Shown here: in pieces, positions 9,522 to 18,311 of the stretch | How positions within the stretch are numbered: position 1 is the first letter of the stretch | Layout of the letters: each line of letters starts with the position of its first letter | Assembly (NCBI GenBank): GCA_963834705.1 | Contig: CAWICV010000012.1 | Span: 1 to 64,000, forward strand | Reading direction: 5' to 3' | Length of the DNA stretch: 64,000 nt | Origin: RYN-230 sp963834705 | GTDB taxonomy: Bacteria > Actinomycetota > Actinomycetes > Streptosporangiales > Streptosporangiaceae | Program-made: the position numbers and the translations under genes | Notes under the pieces: model-generated | Database searches by the model: none | Told to the model about the DNA's origin: nothing | The model's input: the letters and a program-made list of their open reading frames with translations, nothing else

Positions 9522-9872
9522 ACCACGGCGCTACCCGATGCAGAAGAATCCCCGGCCGCAGCCACGGGTTATCCAGGCCGCAGCGCGCTGATGCCAGCGG
9601 CGGTCGTCTCACGCCGCCTGCTCACAGGCGCACACGATACCCAGATCTTGACGGCCAGCGTCTTGCCCGGCATCGACCAGACGTCCGCGCACAGCGGCTC
9701 GGCGAGCGGGCTCACGGCTCACCGTTCGCCCAGATTGCGCCGACGGCGAGCCAGGGAGCCCGCATAAGTATGCAGTGCAGCTCGCCGTGCGAACGCGCGG
9801 ATCTGCCGCAAATCGGTGGGCTGGCGGTCGGTGGAGGTTCTGTCCGCGAGGGCCGCACCAGGCGGGCGGAGG
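9522..9872. other. Intergenic stretch, no gene seen
   Basis: About 350 bases between convergent genes (the cyclase on plus, the VOC gene on minus). No reading frame with a recognisable product and no strong terminator hairpin is evident. Confidence 0.45.
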
Positions 9873-10256
9873 TTAGCTGCCGCTGCCGTAAGGCCGGGTG
9901 ATGATCTCCAGCAGGTGACCGTCAGGGTCTTCGAAGTACAGGCCGCGGCCGCCGTCCCGGCGGTTGATCACCCCGGGCTGGTTCTGGCCAGGATCTGCCC
10001 AGTACGCCAGGTCCTGGCCACGGATGCGGCCAAAGGCCGCGTCGAATTCCTCCTCGCCGACGAGGAAGGCGTAATGCTGGGGGGTTATCGCCCCGGCGGT
10101 TTCGGCGAAGTCCAGCGAGACGCCGTTGTCAGCCTCGACCACAAGGAAATGCGCGAAGCGGGTTGCTGGCGGCAACCCAAGGATCCCCGTCAGGAACGCC
10201 GCCGACCGCTGCTGGTCACGGCACGAGACGATCGTGTGGTTCAGTTGCACGCTCAC
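9873..10256 (-). CDS. VOC superfamily protein (glyoxalase/bleomycin-resistance fold)
   Basis: A 127-residue protein with the VOC order: LNHTIVSCRDQQRSAAFLTG at the N-terminus, ILGLPP, then GRGLYFEDPDGHLLEIITRP at the C-terminus. The His of LNHTIV and the Glu of LLEII sit where family metal ligands lie. The minus-strand GTG at 10256 is preferred because the fold begins there and GAGGTGAG precedes it; an open frame continues upstream to 10433 but is not domain-like. VOC proteins include isomerases, dioxygenases and drug-binding proteins; the substrate here is not inferable. A decayed member of the same fold lies 190 bp away on the opposite strand. Confidence 0.82.
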   Translation of the reverse strand: MSVQLNHTIVSCRDQQRSAAFLTGILGLPPATRFAHFLVVEADNGVSLDFAETAGAITPQHYAFLVGEEEFDAAFGRIRGQDLAYWADPGQNQPGVINRRDGGRGLYFEDPDGHLLEIITRPYGSGS

Positions 10257-10444
10257 CTCAGTGATTGTGCCCAGCGTTGTGGGCTGCGAACGATCGGGCC
10301 CCTGGGGACGGCACATCCGGTGCCAGCGCACGCACTCACAGGGCTCCCAGCGTGCACGATGCATAACGAGCTTGGCGGTGAGGGCAACCGGTCGCCGCTG
10401 GCATGCTGACATGCCGTGCGTGTGATCGGACACCTGGAAAGACA

Positions 10445-10750
10445 GTGATCGACTGTCCTGACCCGCGCCCTCGCGTGGTTCTAGTGCCAGGCGCTGGGGA
10501 TGGCAGTCAGCGAAGACACGGGCGGCTGGGTGGTCATAGGTCCCAGCCCGGCCTTCGCGAGCTGGCTTTCCAGCGGGTCACCGAATGGGTCCCGGCGCTG
10601 ACCCGACCCTGCGTATCCCGGCAGGTGCATCTCGACATTCGCGTGCCCGATGCCGACCAGGCCGAGCAGAGACTCTTCGACCTTGATGCCACTCGTGTCC
10701 CCGGTGAACGGGAGACCGGCTCCCGGGTCTTTACTGACCCCGTCGGCTGA
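10445..10750 (+). pseudogene. Decayed VOC-fold (glyoxalase-like) gene
   Basis: The frame from GTG 10445 starts VIDCPDPR, then the family-like reading moves to the +1 frame (ALAWF, a TAG at 10482-10484, then ALGMAVSEDTGGWVVIGPSP). It returns to the first frame for LAFQRVTEW, VHLDIRVPDADQAEQRL and GERETGSRVFTDPVG before a TGA. These are the successive blocks of a common actinobacterial VOC protein. At least two frameshifts and one nonsense codon break it, and the last strand (HPFC-type) is missing. Confidence 0.7.
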
Positions 10751-10826
10751 CCAGACATCCGCACATGCCCATGTCGCTCGGTTAGGCATCGCGCCGATAC
10801 TGCGGCGTCGGTGGGAATATGGCTGA

Positions 10827-11765
10827 GTGACCAAGGATCTGGATAGGGCTACCGACGGTTGGCGGGCGTTGCGGCGAGGAATCGTCTTGGGCCTGGTCAC
10901 GGTGCCCGTCGCGCTGAGCGCGTGTGGCTCCTCACCGGAGACAGCACCGGGAACGGCCTCAGTCGTGTCGGCGCCCGTGCGAATCGCTCACACCAAGCTC
11001 GGCGCCGTCGGGTACCGGGTCGTCGGGACCGGCCCCCCGCTGGTCTTGATCATGGGCTATGCCGGGACCATGGAGGTCTGGGATCCGCGGCTGGTTCACG
11101 TCCTCGCCCGGCACAACCGGGTGGTGATGTTCGACAACGCCGGAATTGGCCGCACGCAGCCACTGCCCGGGGAACGGACCGCGACACTCACCATCGACGC
11201 CATGGCCAGCCAGACCAGCGCGCTCATCGACACCCTCGGCCTCGGCAGGCCGGACGTACTGGGCTGGTCGATGGGTGGCATGATCGCCCAGGCCCTGGCG
11301 GTCCTGCACCCTCTCCAGGTGCACCGCCTGATACTGTGCGCCACCTACCCCGGGACCGGGACGGTCGTGCCCTCGCAGGCGGCAATCCAGTCCAGCAGCC
11401 TTTTTCCAGCTAACCAGGCCAGCGCCTACAACGCATTCACGGCAGCGATCTCGGAATACCCGGCCACCCCCGCGGTGGCGGCCGCCACGAAAACGGCTCA
11501 GGCGGGCGCCGTAACCAAGTGGTGGGACGGCATCGACCCAGCCGGACGCAAGATCGCCAAGATCTCAGTGCCCACGCTTATCGCCGACGGCACCGACGAC
11601 CAGCTCGACGCGGTCGCCAATGACCACACCCTCGCCCGCCTCATCCCCAGGTCAAGACTGGTGCTCTACCCCGATGCCGGGCATGGGTTCCTGTTCCAGG
11701 AAGGAGCGCGCTTCGCTTCCCTCACCGAATCGTTCCTGACCGGCCGCCCAAGCTCGTCGCGGTAG
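10827..11765 (+). CDS. Secreted alpha/beta-hydrolase lipoprotein
   Basis: A 312-residue hydrolase. The N-terminus has a basic stretch, a hydrophobic segment (GIVLGLVTVPVALSAC) and a lipobox-like LSAC, so it is probably a membrane-anchored lipoprotein. The fold follows with GPPLVLIMGYAG (oxyanion region), MFDNAGIGRT, the nucleophile elbow GWSMGG, an acidic residue in IADGTDDQLD and the catalytic His in DAGHGFLF. This is the usual alpha/beta-hydrolase triad. GTG 10827 is the assigned start; no strong ribosome-binding site is visible. The substrate is unknown; esters or lactones are typical. Confidence 0.85.
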   Translation: MTKDLDRATDGWRALRRGIVLGLVTVPVALSACGSSPETAPGTASVVSAPVRIAHTKLGAVGYRVVGTGPPLVLIMGYAGTMEVWDPRLVHVLARHNRVVMFDNAGIGRTQPLPGERTATLTIDAMASQTSALIDTLGLGRPDVLGWSMGGMIAQALAVLHPLQVHRLILCATYPGTGTVVPSQAAIQSSSLFPANQASAYNAFTAAISEYPATPAVAAATKTAQAGAVTKWWDGIDPAGRKIAKISVPTLIADGTDDQLDAVANDHTLARLIPRSRLVLYPDAGHGFLFQEGARFASLTESFLTGRPSSSR

Positions 11766-11810
11766 ATATCTGCTATTGAGGAACGCCGCAGCCAGGGGCT
11801 GGGCCGCCTA

Positions 11811-12455
11811 TTACGTATCGTCGGTGGCGTCGGCGGTCGGTGAGCGCATGCGAAGCGGCGGCAATTTGTACAAGCTGTCTCTGTTGAGCTGCTGTGCATC
11901 CGCGAGCACAAAGTCTTGCTGAGCCTGTGCCTTCTTGGCGGTCTGGTTGGCTAGTTCTGATGCTAGGCCACCCAACTGGCGTACCCCGGTGTCATCTACG
12001 AGCACATGGCTGGTAGAGAGAATCACGATGCCTTCCACCCGCCGCTCTGCGTGGTCAGGCGGGGAAAGAGCTGCTCCTACCTTCGTGGCCACGAATGGGT
12101 CCGCTGGATGCACAGTAAGCTTGTCCCGCTCCTTGATCACCCATTTATGATATTCGATCACCTCGCCCCGAAGAGGCAGGGTATGCACATCTTCAGCCGA
12201 CAACCCAAATCGCTTACCCTTGCCAAAGCAGCGAGCATAGGCAACTAGCGCCGCAGACCAGAGCGCCTGTGGCACGACCGCATCTCGATCGTCTTCAGGC
12301 TTAGCCAGCTCGGTAAGCAGCCGCTTGCAACAATCCATCACGAATTGAAGGTCCTGGATGATCAACGCTTGATCTGCGAGAATTTGCGCAGATGACACAT
12401 CAAGAGCCACTGTCAGCATAGAGGCTTCCGGCGATGCCGGATCCGTCTCACCCAT
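11811..12455 (-). CDS. Hypothetical protein, possibly HEPN-like
   Basis: A 214-residue, less GC-rich gene of uncertain family. It is mostly helical and contains ALWSAALVAYARCFGKGKR (residues 65-82) and, near residue 110, the string RDKLTVH. The spacing R-D-x4-H fits the Rx4-6H signature of HEPN-domain RNases, and the preceding WSAALVAYARCF helix resembles proteins often found on mobile elements. No nucleotidyltransferase or antitoxin gene is adjacent. The start ATG 12455 has GGAG upstream. The base composition and position in a decayed region suggest horizontal acquisition. The HEPN reading is inference. Confidence 0.55.
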   Translation of the reverse strand: MGETDPASPEASMLTVALDVSSAQILADQALIIQDLQFVMDCCKRLLTELAKPEDDRDAVVPQALWSAALVAYARCFGKGKRFGLSAEDVHTLPLRGEVIEYHKWVIKERDKLTVHPADPFVATKVGAALSPPDHAERRVEGIVILSTSHVLVDDTGVRQLGGLASELANQTAKKAQAQQDFVLADAQQLNRDSLYKLPPLRMRSPTADATDDT

Positions 12456-12499
12456 AACTCTCCGTCCTGGTTAGCTAACACAACTACCTGCCTTAGATC

Positions 12500-12572
12500 C
12501 TCACATAGGGACGGCTGGCTTCTGGTCTCACATAGGGACAATTCACAGGCGCGCCTGATTCCGGCGCGCCTG
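12500..12572. repeat. Direct 13-mers and a strong hairpin, possible IS end
   Basis: The 13-mer CTCACATAGGGAC occurs at 12500-12512 and again at 12527-12539. A perfect inverted repeat follows: CAGGCGCGCC, 7 nt, GGCGCGCCTG (12546-12572). Repeated 12-20-mers next to an inverted repeat are seen at the ends of IS21-like elements, but no transposase is nearby. The hairpin could also serve as a terminator. Confidence 0.45.
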
Positions 12573-12716
12573 GAGACCGGCACCCGCTCATGCCGCGATG
12601 ATGTGCACCGGCAGGGCTTGCTACCTTGTCACCCTTCCGTGGGTCAGTCGGTCCCCGCCGAGGATCATGCGGCCTGCGGGTGTAGTCGTGGCTTCTTCTC
12701 AGGTGATCTGCGTAAG

Positions 12717-12722
12717 TAGGCT
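12717..12722 (+). promoter_or_regulatory. Candidate -10 box (TAGGCT) of a leaderless transcript
   Basis: TAGGCT ends 6 nt before the ATG at 12729. The same hexamer at the same distance precedes the gene at 3695. Confidence 0.45.
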
Positions 12723-12728
12723 GGCGGG

Positions 12729-13385
12729 ATGCGCGTAGTGATCGCGGGCGGGCACGGGAAGGTCGCGCTTGCGCTGGAGCGTCTGCTGGCCGGGCGTGGT
12801 GACCAGGCTGTCGGGCTGATCAGGAACCCGGCCCAGGCCGCCGATGTGCAGCAGGCCGGCGCCGAAGCCGTTGTCTGCGATCTGGAGGCAGCATCAGCCG
12901 ATGATGTCGCGATCGTGCTCTCCGGTGCTGACGCGGTGGTCTTCGCGGCCGGCGCTGGCCCGGGCAGTGGCATCCCCCGCAAGGACTCCGTCAACCGGGC
13001 AGCCTCCGTGCTGATGGCCGACGCCGCCCAGCAGGCGGGGGTACGCAGGTTCGTCCAGGTCTCCTCCATGGGAGCAGGCAGCCCGCCGCAGGCCGGCCGC
13101 GACGAAGTCTGGGCTGCCTACATCACGGCGAAGACCGCCGCCGAAGCCGACCTGCGCTCCCGGGACCTGGACTGGACAATCCTGCGCCCCGGACACCTCG
13201 CCGACGATCCTGCGGCCGGCCGGGTCCGGCTCGCCGCCCCGCCGGTCCCAGCCGGCGCGGTCTCCCGCGCCGACGTCGCCGCGGTCATCGCGGCCCTGCT
13301 CCACGAGCCCGGTACCAGCCACCAGACACTCGAACTGGTGGGCGGAGACACCCCCGTCGCCGAGGCCGTGCACAGCATCTCCTGA
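12729..13385 (+). CDS. Atypical SDR / NAD(P)-binding protein
   Basis: A 218-residue protein with an N-terminal Rossmann fold. The dinucleotide loop VIAGGHGKVA (residues 4-13) is of the GGxGxxG type, followed by the acidic CDLEAAS block and FAAGAGPGSG. The later VSSMGAG and LDWTILRPGHL are hallmarks of the atypical SDR (NmrA/YwnB-like) group. The usual YxxxK pair is partly replaced (AYITAKTAAEADL), so it may be a reductase, epimerase or redox sensor. The gene is monocistronic, with a repeat copy 55 bp after its stop. Confidence 0.82.
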   Translation: MRVVIAGGHGKVALALERLLAGRGDQAVGLIRNPAQAADVQQAGAEAVVCDLEAASADDVAIVLSGADAVVFAAGAGPGSGIPRKDSVNRAASVLMADAAQQAGVRRFVQVSSMGAGSPPQAGRDEVWAAYITAKTAAEADLRSRDLDWTILRPGHLADDPAAGRVRLAAPPVPAGAVSRADVAAVIAALLHEPGTSHQTLELVGGDTPVAEAVHSIS

Positions 13386-13440
13386 CCACAACCCAGCACC
13401 GCCCGCCGCGCCGCACCAGCCCACGCACCAACCTTCCGAC

Positions 13441-13570
13441 CCGGAATAGCGCGCGTTGCCTGTTCGCATGCTTGCGCTAAGACGCATGTTCGCCCGGGCT
13501 CTTCGAGGCTGCCCGCAATTTGGCTGAGCCCAACGGCCTGAGCCCTCCGGCGCCTCCCTGCCGACTCGGC
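13441..13570 (+). repeat. Copy B of the diverged ~125-bp dispersed repeat
   Basis: It aligns with 5643-5770 from GAATAGCGCGCGTTGCCTG onward, with a 2-base gap near CGCATGCTT. It lies in the 330-base space between the SDR and the convergent LLM gene; nothing else is seen in that space. Confidence 0.55.
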
Positions 13571-13713
13571 GCGGCTCCGTGGTGCGCAGTTCGCTCAGTC
13601 CCTCGAACGCAGAGCACGCAGTTATGGCGCGTCGCCGGGCTCGCGGACCTATGTATCAAGTCGGGTCCGTGGCCCAGTTAACGGGCTACGGCTGCCCTGC
13701 CAGATGGCGCCTC

Positions 13714-14733
13714 TTAGGCAAGGACCGCGGGCAGAACGCGCCGGCCGAGGAGTTCGATGCCGTGCGCTGCCGTAAGGCCGTGGGGAGTCCCAAACTCGAC
13801 GCGCGTGGCACCGGCCTCGAAAAGCGCGGTCACCTGCGCGGCGACCTGGTCCGGCGTCCCGGAGAAGGCGAACCGGTCGAGGACGGAGTCCGGTACGAGC
13901 CGGGCGGCTTCGTCATGCTGGCCGGCGCGGGCCAGCGACTGTATGGCGGCTAGGTCCACTTCCTCTAGGCCAGGCGCTGGGTCGAGGGAGGCGACGACCG
14001 GCAGGTACATGGCCACCTCAGCCCGGGCCAGGCGCCGGGCGCGGGTACTGTCGTCGTCCACTACCGTGACGGCGCCGCACACCAGCCCGGTCTCGCCCGG
14101 CGGCCGGTGGGCACGCACCTCGCCGTGCACCAGTGACTTCTTCGCCGGCGCTAGCAGCGCCGGGTTCGCCGTGCCGCCGATCTTGACTTCCGAGGCAATT
14201 TCACCTGCCAAAGACATGCCGAGCGGGCCCCAGGTCCCCAGCATGAGGTCCACCTCCCTCCGCAATGGCCGGTATGCGAGGCATGTCCCCTGCTCCATCT
14301 GGAAGATCTCGCCGCGGTACGCGTCGTCGTTGCCTGCAAACAGGTGGCGGACCACCTCCACCGCCTCGCACAGCCGCCGCACCGGGCGCTCTTGGGTGAT
14401 TCCCACGGCGCCGAGCCACGCCCCGCGGGCGAGCCCGAGATAGGCGCGGCCGTTCGAGACAGTGTCGAGCATGTGGAGCTGATTCGCTATTTCCAGCGGA
14501 TGGAGCAGGTAGGGATTCAGGCAGGCGGGGCCGAGCCGGATGCTGCGGGTGGCGCGGGCGACGGTGATTAGCGGGAGCAGTGGCGAGGGGTAGAGCAGAT
14601 CGCTGTAGACGGAGATGGTCCCGAAGCCGAGTTCTTCGATGCGGGGGGCAAGGCTGGCGTAGGTCGCCAGTTCCTCGTCCGATTGCAAGGCGATGCTCAG
14701 ATCACGTCTGCCGCGGACGGTACCGGGGGTCAT
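13714..14733 (-). CDS. LLM class flavin-dependent oxidoreductase
   Basis: A 339-residue luciferase-like monooxygenase with the TIM-barrel layout: LSIALQSDEEL at the N-terminus, LAPRIEELGFGTISVYSD, RATRSIRLGPACLNP, LDTVSNGRAYLGLARGAWLG and a late FSGTPDQVAAQVTALFEAGA. This resembles the F420-dependent branch (5,10-methylene-H4MPT reductase-like) in length and motifs. Its ATG overlaps the stop of the TIGR04076 gene by 4 nt, so it is the last gene of the minus-strand catabolic unit. It probably performs an oxidative or reductive step on the same substrate as the amidohydrolases; the substrate is unknown. Confidence 0.85.
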   Translation of the reverse strand: MTPGTVRGRRDLSIALQSDEELATYASLAPRIEELGFGTISVYSDLLYPSPLLPLITVARATRSIRLGPACLNPYLLHPLEIANQLHMLDTVSNGRAYLGLARGAWLGAVGITQERPVRRLCEAVEVVRHLFAGNDDAYRGEIFQMEQGTCLAYRPLRREVDLMLGTWGPLGMSLAGEIASEVKIGGTANPALLAPAKKSLVHGEVRAHRPPGETGLVCGAVTVVDDDSTRARRLARAEVAMYLPVVASLDPAPGLEEVDLAAIQSLARAGQHDEAARLVPDSVLDRFAFSGTPDQVAAQVTALFEAGATRVEFGTPHGLTAAHGIELLGRRVLPAVLA

Positions 14734-15119
14734 GTCACTTCGTGAAGTGTGACAGTTCGCTCGCCGGTCCGCTCGATCCGCATGATCACGCGCTCGTCCG
14801 GGTCGGGACAGGCAACATGCACATCCTGCTCTAGCCAGTCTCCAGGGGGAAGCTGACGCTGCTTCGCGGCGAGCAGGGGAAGTACCGCGGCGAGTGCGTA
14901 GACGCAGAAGAAGCGGCCGGGAGGCGTGCGCAGGTGGCTGCTCTCGGTGAGCTCGAACCAGTCACCAGGCCGCATGCCGCACACCGAGCGTCCCTCGACT
15001 CGCTCGACGACCACCCGCAGGTCATACAGCGGTGCCGATTCCGGTGCACGATGGGCTTGGGCCTCCTCCCCGGCCGGTGCGCCACCGCTCCCCCCGGCCG
15101 GTGGGTTGTCGCTGCTCAT
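14730..15119 (-). CDS. TIGR04076 family protein
   Basis: A 129-residue protein. After a ~30-residue disordered Gly/Pro/Ala-rich leader comes the conserved core: YDLRVVVERVEGR, CGMRPGDWFEL, FFCVYALAAVLPLLAAKQR and DVHVACPDPDERVIMRI. This matches the TIGR04076 pattern, a family without known activity that often sits beside oxidoreductases. The start is ATG 15119, overlapping the upstream stop by 4 nt (ATGA); a GTG at 15128 is possible. It is coupled on both sides, to the amidohydrolase and to the LLM oxidoreductase. Confidence 0.8.
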   Translation of the reverse strand: MSSDNPPAGGSGGAPAGEEAQAHRAPESAPLYDLRVVVERVEGRSVCGMRPGDWFELTESSHLRTPPGRFFCVYALAAVLPLLAAKQRQLPPGDWLEQDVHVACPDPDERVIMRIERTGERTVTLHEVT

Positions 15120-16333
15120 CTCACCCACGAATCGTCCCGGTAGACAGCCCCGTCCTTCATCACCCAGTGCAGCGTCCGCAGCGCGGACACCGATGCCGTG
15201 GGGTCTTCGGTCATCGCGATGAGATCCGCCCGTTTCCCGACTTCGACCGTTCCCACTTCGTCACCGATTCTGAGCCACTCGGCCGGCACCTGGGTTGCGG
15301 CGAGCAGCGCATCGCACGGCGGCAGGCCGAACGCCTCCATGTGCTCGAGCTCGCGGACGGTGGCCGAAGTTCCCTCGGTCCTCCAGAACGGCGGAACGTC
15401 ACTACCCAGCATCATTGAGACGCCGGCCTCAATGGCGATGCGGTAACTTTCCTCATGGACCTGGGCAGCACCAAGAGCCCGCTCCCGCATCCAGGCCGGC
15501 ACTTGCATTGCCTCGAAAATGTCAGGGCACCTGGTCACCGAAAGAGTGGGGACCAGCGCGGCGCCATGCTCACGCATTTTATGGGCGGCATTAGTGGTCA
15601 GCCGGTATCCGTGTTCGACGCAGTCGAGCCCAAGGTCCAACGCTTTTTCGATTATTTCCGCCGGGCCGGCGTGAGCCGTCACTTTCCGGCCCCAGTTGTG
15701 AGCGGTGACGATCACTGCCTCAAGCTCGCCCAGTGTAAGCGGGATCGTCTCCATAGTTTCGTTCGCCCCGGCGATGCCACCGGAAATCATGACCTTGATG
15801 AGATCGGCGCCAGCGCTGATCTGCTCCCGCGTACCGCGCATAAACCCAGTGACCCCATCGCATTCAAGTGTGATTGATGAATCATTCCCATGCCCACCAG
15901 TGCAGACCAGTGCTCGCCCGGCCGTGAAAATACGCGGTCCCTCGCTGCGCCCAGCCGCGATCGCCGACCGCAACGCGAAATCCGTGCCTTTGCTCTCTCC
16001 CACGCACCGGACCGTGGTCACACCGCTGAGCAAGGTTTCCCGCGCGCAGCCCGCGACATAAAACGCCAGTTCATGAAGCGGCATGGCCTCGATCGAGTCG
16101 CCCAGTGGCCCCGGCAGCGCAAGGCCAAAGTGAGTATGCATGTTAAAAAGGCCGGCCATCAGGTATGACCCACGAAGGTCGACAACTGCTGCGTCTTCGG
16201 CCGCGCGCGCCGCGGCCGCCGGCCCGATACCGGCGATGTTGCCGTCCCGGACGACAACGTACTGGTCACGGTGCACGTCAGGACTCCGGCCGTCAAACAC
16301 GTGGCAATTGATCAGGACCTTCGCTTCGCCCAC
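15116..16333 (-). CDS. Amidohydrolase family protein (imidazolonepropionase/prolidase-like)
   Basis: A 405-residue metal-dependent hydrolase. The residues visible are the metal-binding FNMHTHFG (HxH), the probable carboxylated Lys in LIKVMISGG, VTAHAG, CVEHGYRL and the aspartate LGSDVPPF. The N- and C-terminal strands (VLINCHVFDG and VEVGKRADLIAM) form the beta-sandwich. This is the layout of amidohydrolases annotated as Xaa-Pro dipeptidases or imidazolonepropionase-like enzymes. GTG 16333 is preferred because GGGAGGGG lies about 9 nt upstream; an ATG at 16375 is in frame. It is the second gene of the unit, coupled to TIGR04076. Confidence 0.85.
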   Translation of the reverse strand: MGEAKVLINCHVFDGRSPDVHRDQYVVVRDGNIAGIGPAAAARAAEDAAVVDLRGSYLMAGLFNMHTHFGLALPGPLGDSIEAMPLHELAFYVAGCARETLLSGVTTVRCVGESKGTDFALRSAIAAGRSEGPRIFTAGRALVCTGGHGNDSSITLECDGVTGFMRGTREQISAGADLIKVMISGGIAGANETMETIPLTLGELEAVIVTAHNWGRKVTAHAGPAEIIEKALDLGLDCVEHGYRLTTNAAHKMREHGAALVPTLSVTRCPDIFEAMQVPAWMRERALGAAQVHEESYRIAIEAGVSMMLGSDVPPFWRTEGTSATVRELEHMEAFGLPPCDALLAATQVPAEWLRIGDEVGTVEVGKRADLIAMTEDPTASVSALRTLHWVMKDGAVYRDDSWVR

Positions 16334-16501
16334 GGCCAGTCCCCTCCCACTCCTCGGTGCCTGCACTGACCACATTGCCCGCAGACATGACGCTCAAGAA
16401 TGCAGCACTGGCCCATGACGGCCAACCTCCGCCGCGGTCGCCCGGCAGGAGGGCCGCCGTGGCGGCAGGCCCGGCCGGGCGGCCACCCCACAGCCCAGGT
16501 T

Positions 16502-18148
16502 CTATGTGCTTACCCGCGCCATGAGCCCGGCCGGATCGTAGACTGGCCTGCCGGCCAGCAAAGTCAGTACGACCTCAGTATCCGGCAACGCCCCGGCCGG
16601 GCACGACAGCGGGTCGGTGGCGAACGCAACCAGGTCGGCGTCCATCCCCGGTCGCAGCTCGCCCCGGCGCTCCGCGATTCCCAGGAGGTCCGCACCACAG
16701 CGGGTGTAGAGGTCAAAGGCGAGACTCCGCGCTACAGCCTGTTCCGGCCCGATCAGCCCGCCGGTACGGTCCGTGCGGGTCACCATGAACCAGATATTGC
16801 GCATCGGGTCGAATGGGGGCACATCCCCGTCACTGCCCGCCGCCACCTGAACGCCAGCCGAAACCATGTCGCGCAGCGGGGCTGCCTTCGCGGAATTCTC
16901 TGCGCCCCAATAACGCCGCATCTCGTCGGCGAACTCGTAGACGATGCCCGGATGGGCGGATACGCCCACCCCGGATACCGCCAGGCGCCGGATCGTATCG
17001 GGCGTGCAGTTGAGGGCATGCTCGACGATTAGCTGCCGCGGCTCCCGGGCCAGCCCGGTAGCCAGCGCTCTTTCGTAGACGTCGAGGACCATCTGGACCG
17101 CCTTGTCACCAACGGCATGGCACCCAACCCCCCTGCCCCGCGTCAGGGATTCCCGCACCATGACCCACAGGTCCGAACGGGTTACCCGGAAGGGCTCCGC
17201 ACATGCGTACTCCGGTGCTGCCTGCCAGCTGATAGCCGCGTCCGCGATCCGTCCGTCCACGAACACCTTAACGCCGGCCAGGCGCAAATATGGATCCGCC
17301 AAGTCACCCGCTGGCATTCCCTGTATCCGCTGGCGCGCCGCCCCCAGCTCGCTGCCTTCCGGAACGCGCCACAACAGGTCGCACCGCAACGACAACCTGC
17401 CCTCCTCCCGGAGCGCCTGGAACAGTTCCAGCTCACCGGCGTCCACCCCGGCCTCCCTGATGGAGGTGATGCCGCGCGCGTTGAAGCGCGCCATCACGGT
17501 TGCCAGGTCCTCGCGGCGCTGGGCAGGACCGCGTTGCCCTGCAAACTGGACAGCCCGCGCGATCAGGGTGTCCGACGTTAGGGGCGCCGCACTGGGGGCG
17601 TCGCTGACGGCACCCGCCACGTTCGCGCCGGCGCCTGCCTCCATGGCCTCACCATGCTGGGCCAGCACCGCCCAGGCGCGCGAATTCAGCACGGCGAGGT
17701 GACTTCCTCGCCGCAACAGGATGGGCCCGGGAACACCCAGCGCATCCAGTTCCTTCCTTGTCGGCAATCGGCCCTCATGCAACTGGGACTCATGCCAGTT
17801 GCGCGCGGACACGGTCCACTCATCCGCCGTACGGCGCAGCGCTGCCTCCCGGACCGCCGCCAGCAGGCCTGCGACAGTGGTCACTTCTCGCACGCTGACG
17901 AGCCGCGCGTCCGCCGCCGCCTGTATCGCGTGGACGTGGGTGTCGATGAAGCCCGGCCCGGCACAGGCAGAACCCAGATCGACCCAGCGCGCCATTGGCC
18001 CGGCTGCCCGCACCGCTTCGTCCCGGGTGTTCGACAGGGCTTTCACTGTGCCATTCACAATGACGATATGCCGAAAAGAAGCACCAGACCGGTAGTCAGG
18101 CCTGATCTTCCCGGCCGTCAGCACAATCGCCGCCGGGCCTTCCGCCAT
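16502..18148 (-). CDS. YtcJ-like amidohydrolase
   Basis: A 548-residue amidohydrolase of the YtcJ/NfdA type. The motifs in order are GFIDTHVHA (HxH), VKVFVDGRIADAAI, GVGCHAVGDKAVQ, LIVEHALNC and AAGSDGDVPPFDP, ending with LRPGMDADLVAF and a terminal strand. The length is right for the family, which hydrolyses N-formyl or amide bonds. The start is ATG 18148, just before the first beta-strand; GGGGGA lies upstream, while the open frame extends to 18340 without domain content. A 168-nt gap separates it from the second amidohydrolase, so the two may have separate promoters or form one long operon. Confidence 0.85.
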   Translation of the reverse strand: MAEGPAAIVLTAGKIRPDYRSGASFRHIVIVNGTVKALSNTRDEAVRAAGPMARWVDLGSACAGPGFIDTHVHAIQAAADARLVSVREVTTVAGLLAAVREAALRRTADEWTVSARNWHESQLHEGRLPTRKELDALGVPGPILLRRGSHLAVLNSRAWAVLAQHGEAMEAGAGANVAGAVSDAPSAAPLTSDTLIARAVQFAGQRGPAQRREDLATVMARFNARGITSIREAGVDAGELELFQALREEGRLSLRCDLLWRVPEGSELGAARQRIQGMPAGDLADPYLRLAGVKVFVDGRIADAAISWQAAPEYACAEPFRVTRSDLWVMVRESLTRGRGVGCHAVGDKAVQMVLDVYERALATGLAREPRQLIVEHALNCTPDTIRRLAVSGVGVSAHPGIVYEFADEMRRYWGAENSAKAAPLRDMVSAGVQVAAGSDGDVPPFDPMRNIWFMVTRTDRTGGLIGPEQAVARSLAFDLYTRCGADLLGIAERRGELRPGMDADLVAFATDPLSCPAGALPDTEVVLTLLAGRPVYDPAGLMARVST

Positions 18149-18311
18149 CCATTCCCCCAGGGGACAACTGCGGTGCCGTAAAGAGGCAACCCTCCCTCTC
18201 CGGAGGCATACCCCAGTAACACACCGCGACACGCTAGTGTCCCGAGTCTCTAATTTGTCGGCAGCAGACGGCCAGGTTGATTTCGCTGTCGGCCCGGCTG
18301 GATAATTGACA

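Noticed and set aside
5643..13570. The two ~125-bp repeats as attL/attR of a current integrated element
   Set aside because: They are only about three quarters identical, while true attachment sites would share an exact core. No mobile-element genes other than the recombinase lie between them, so this remains only an untested idea.
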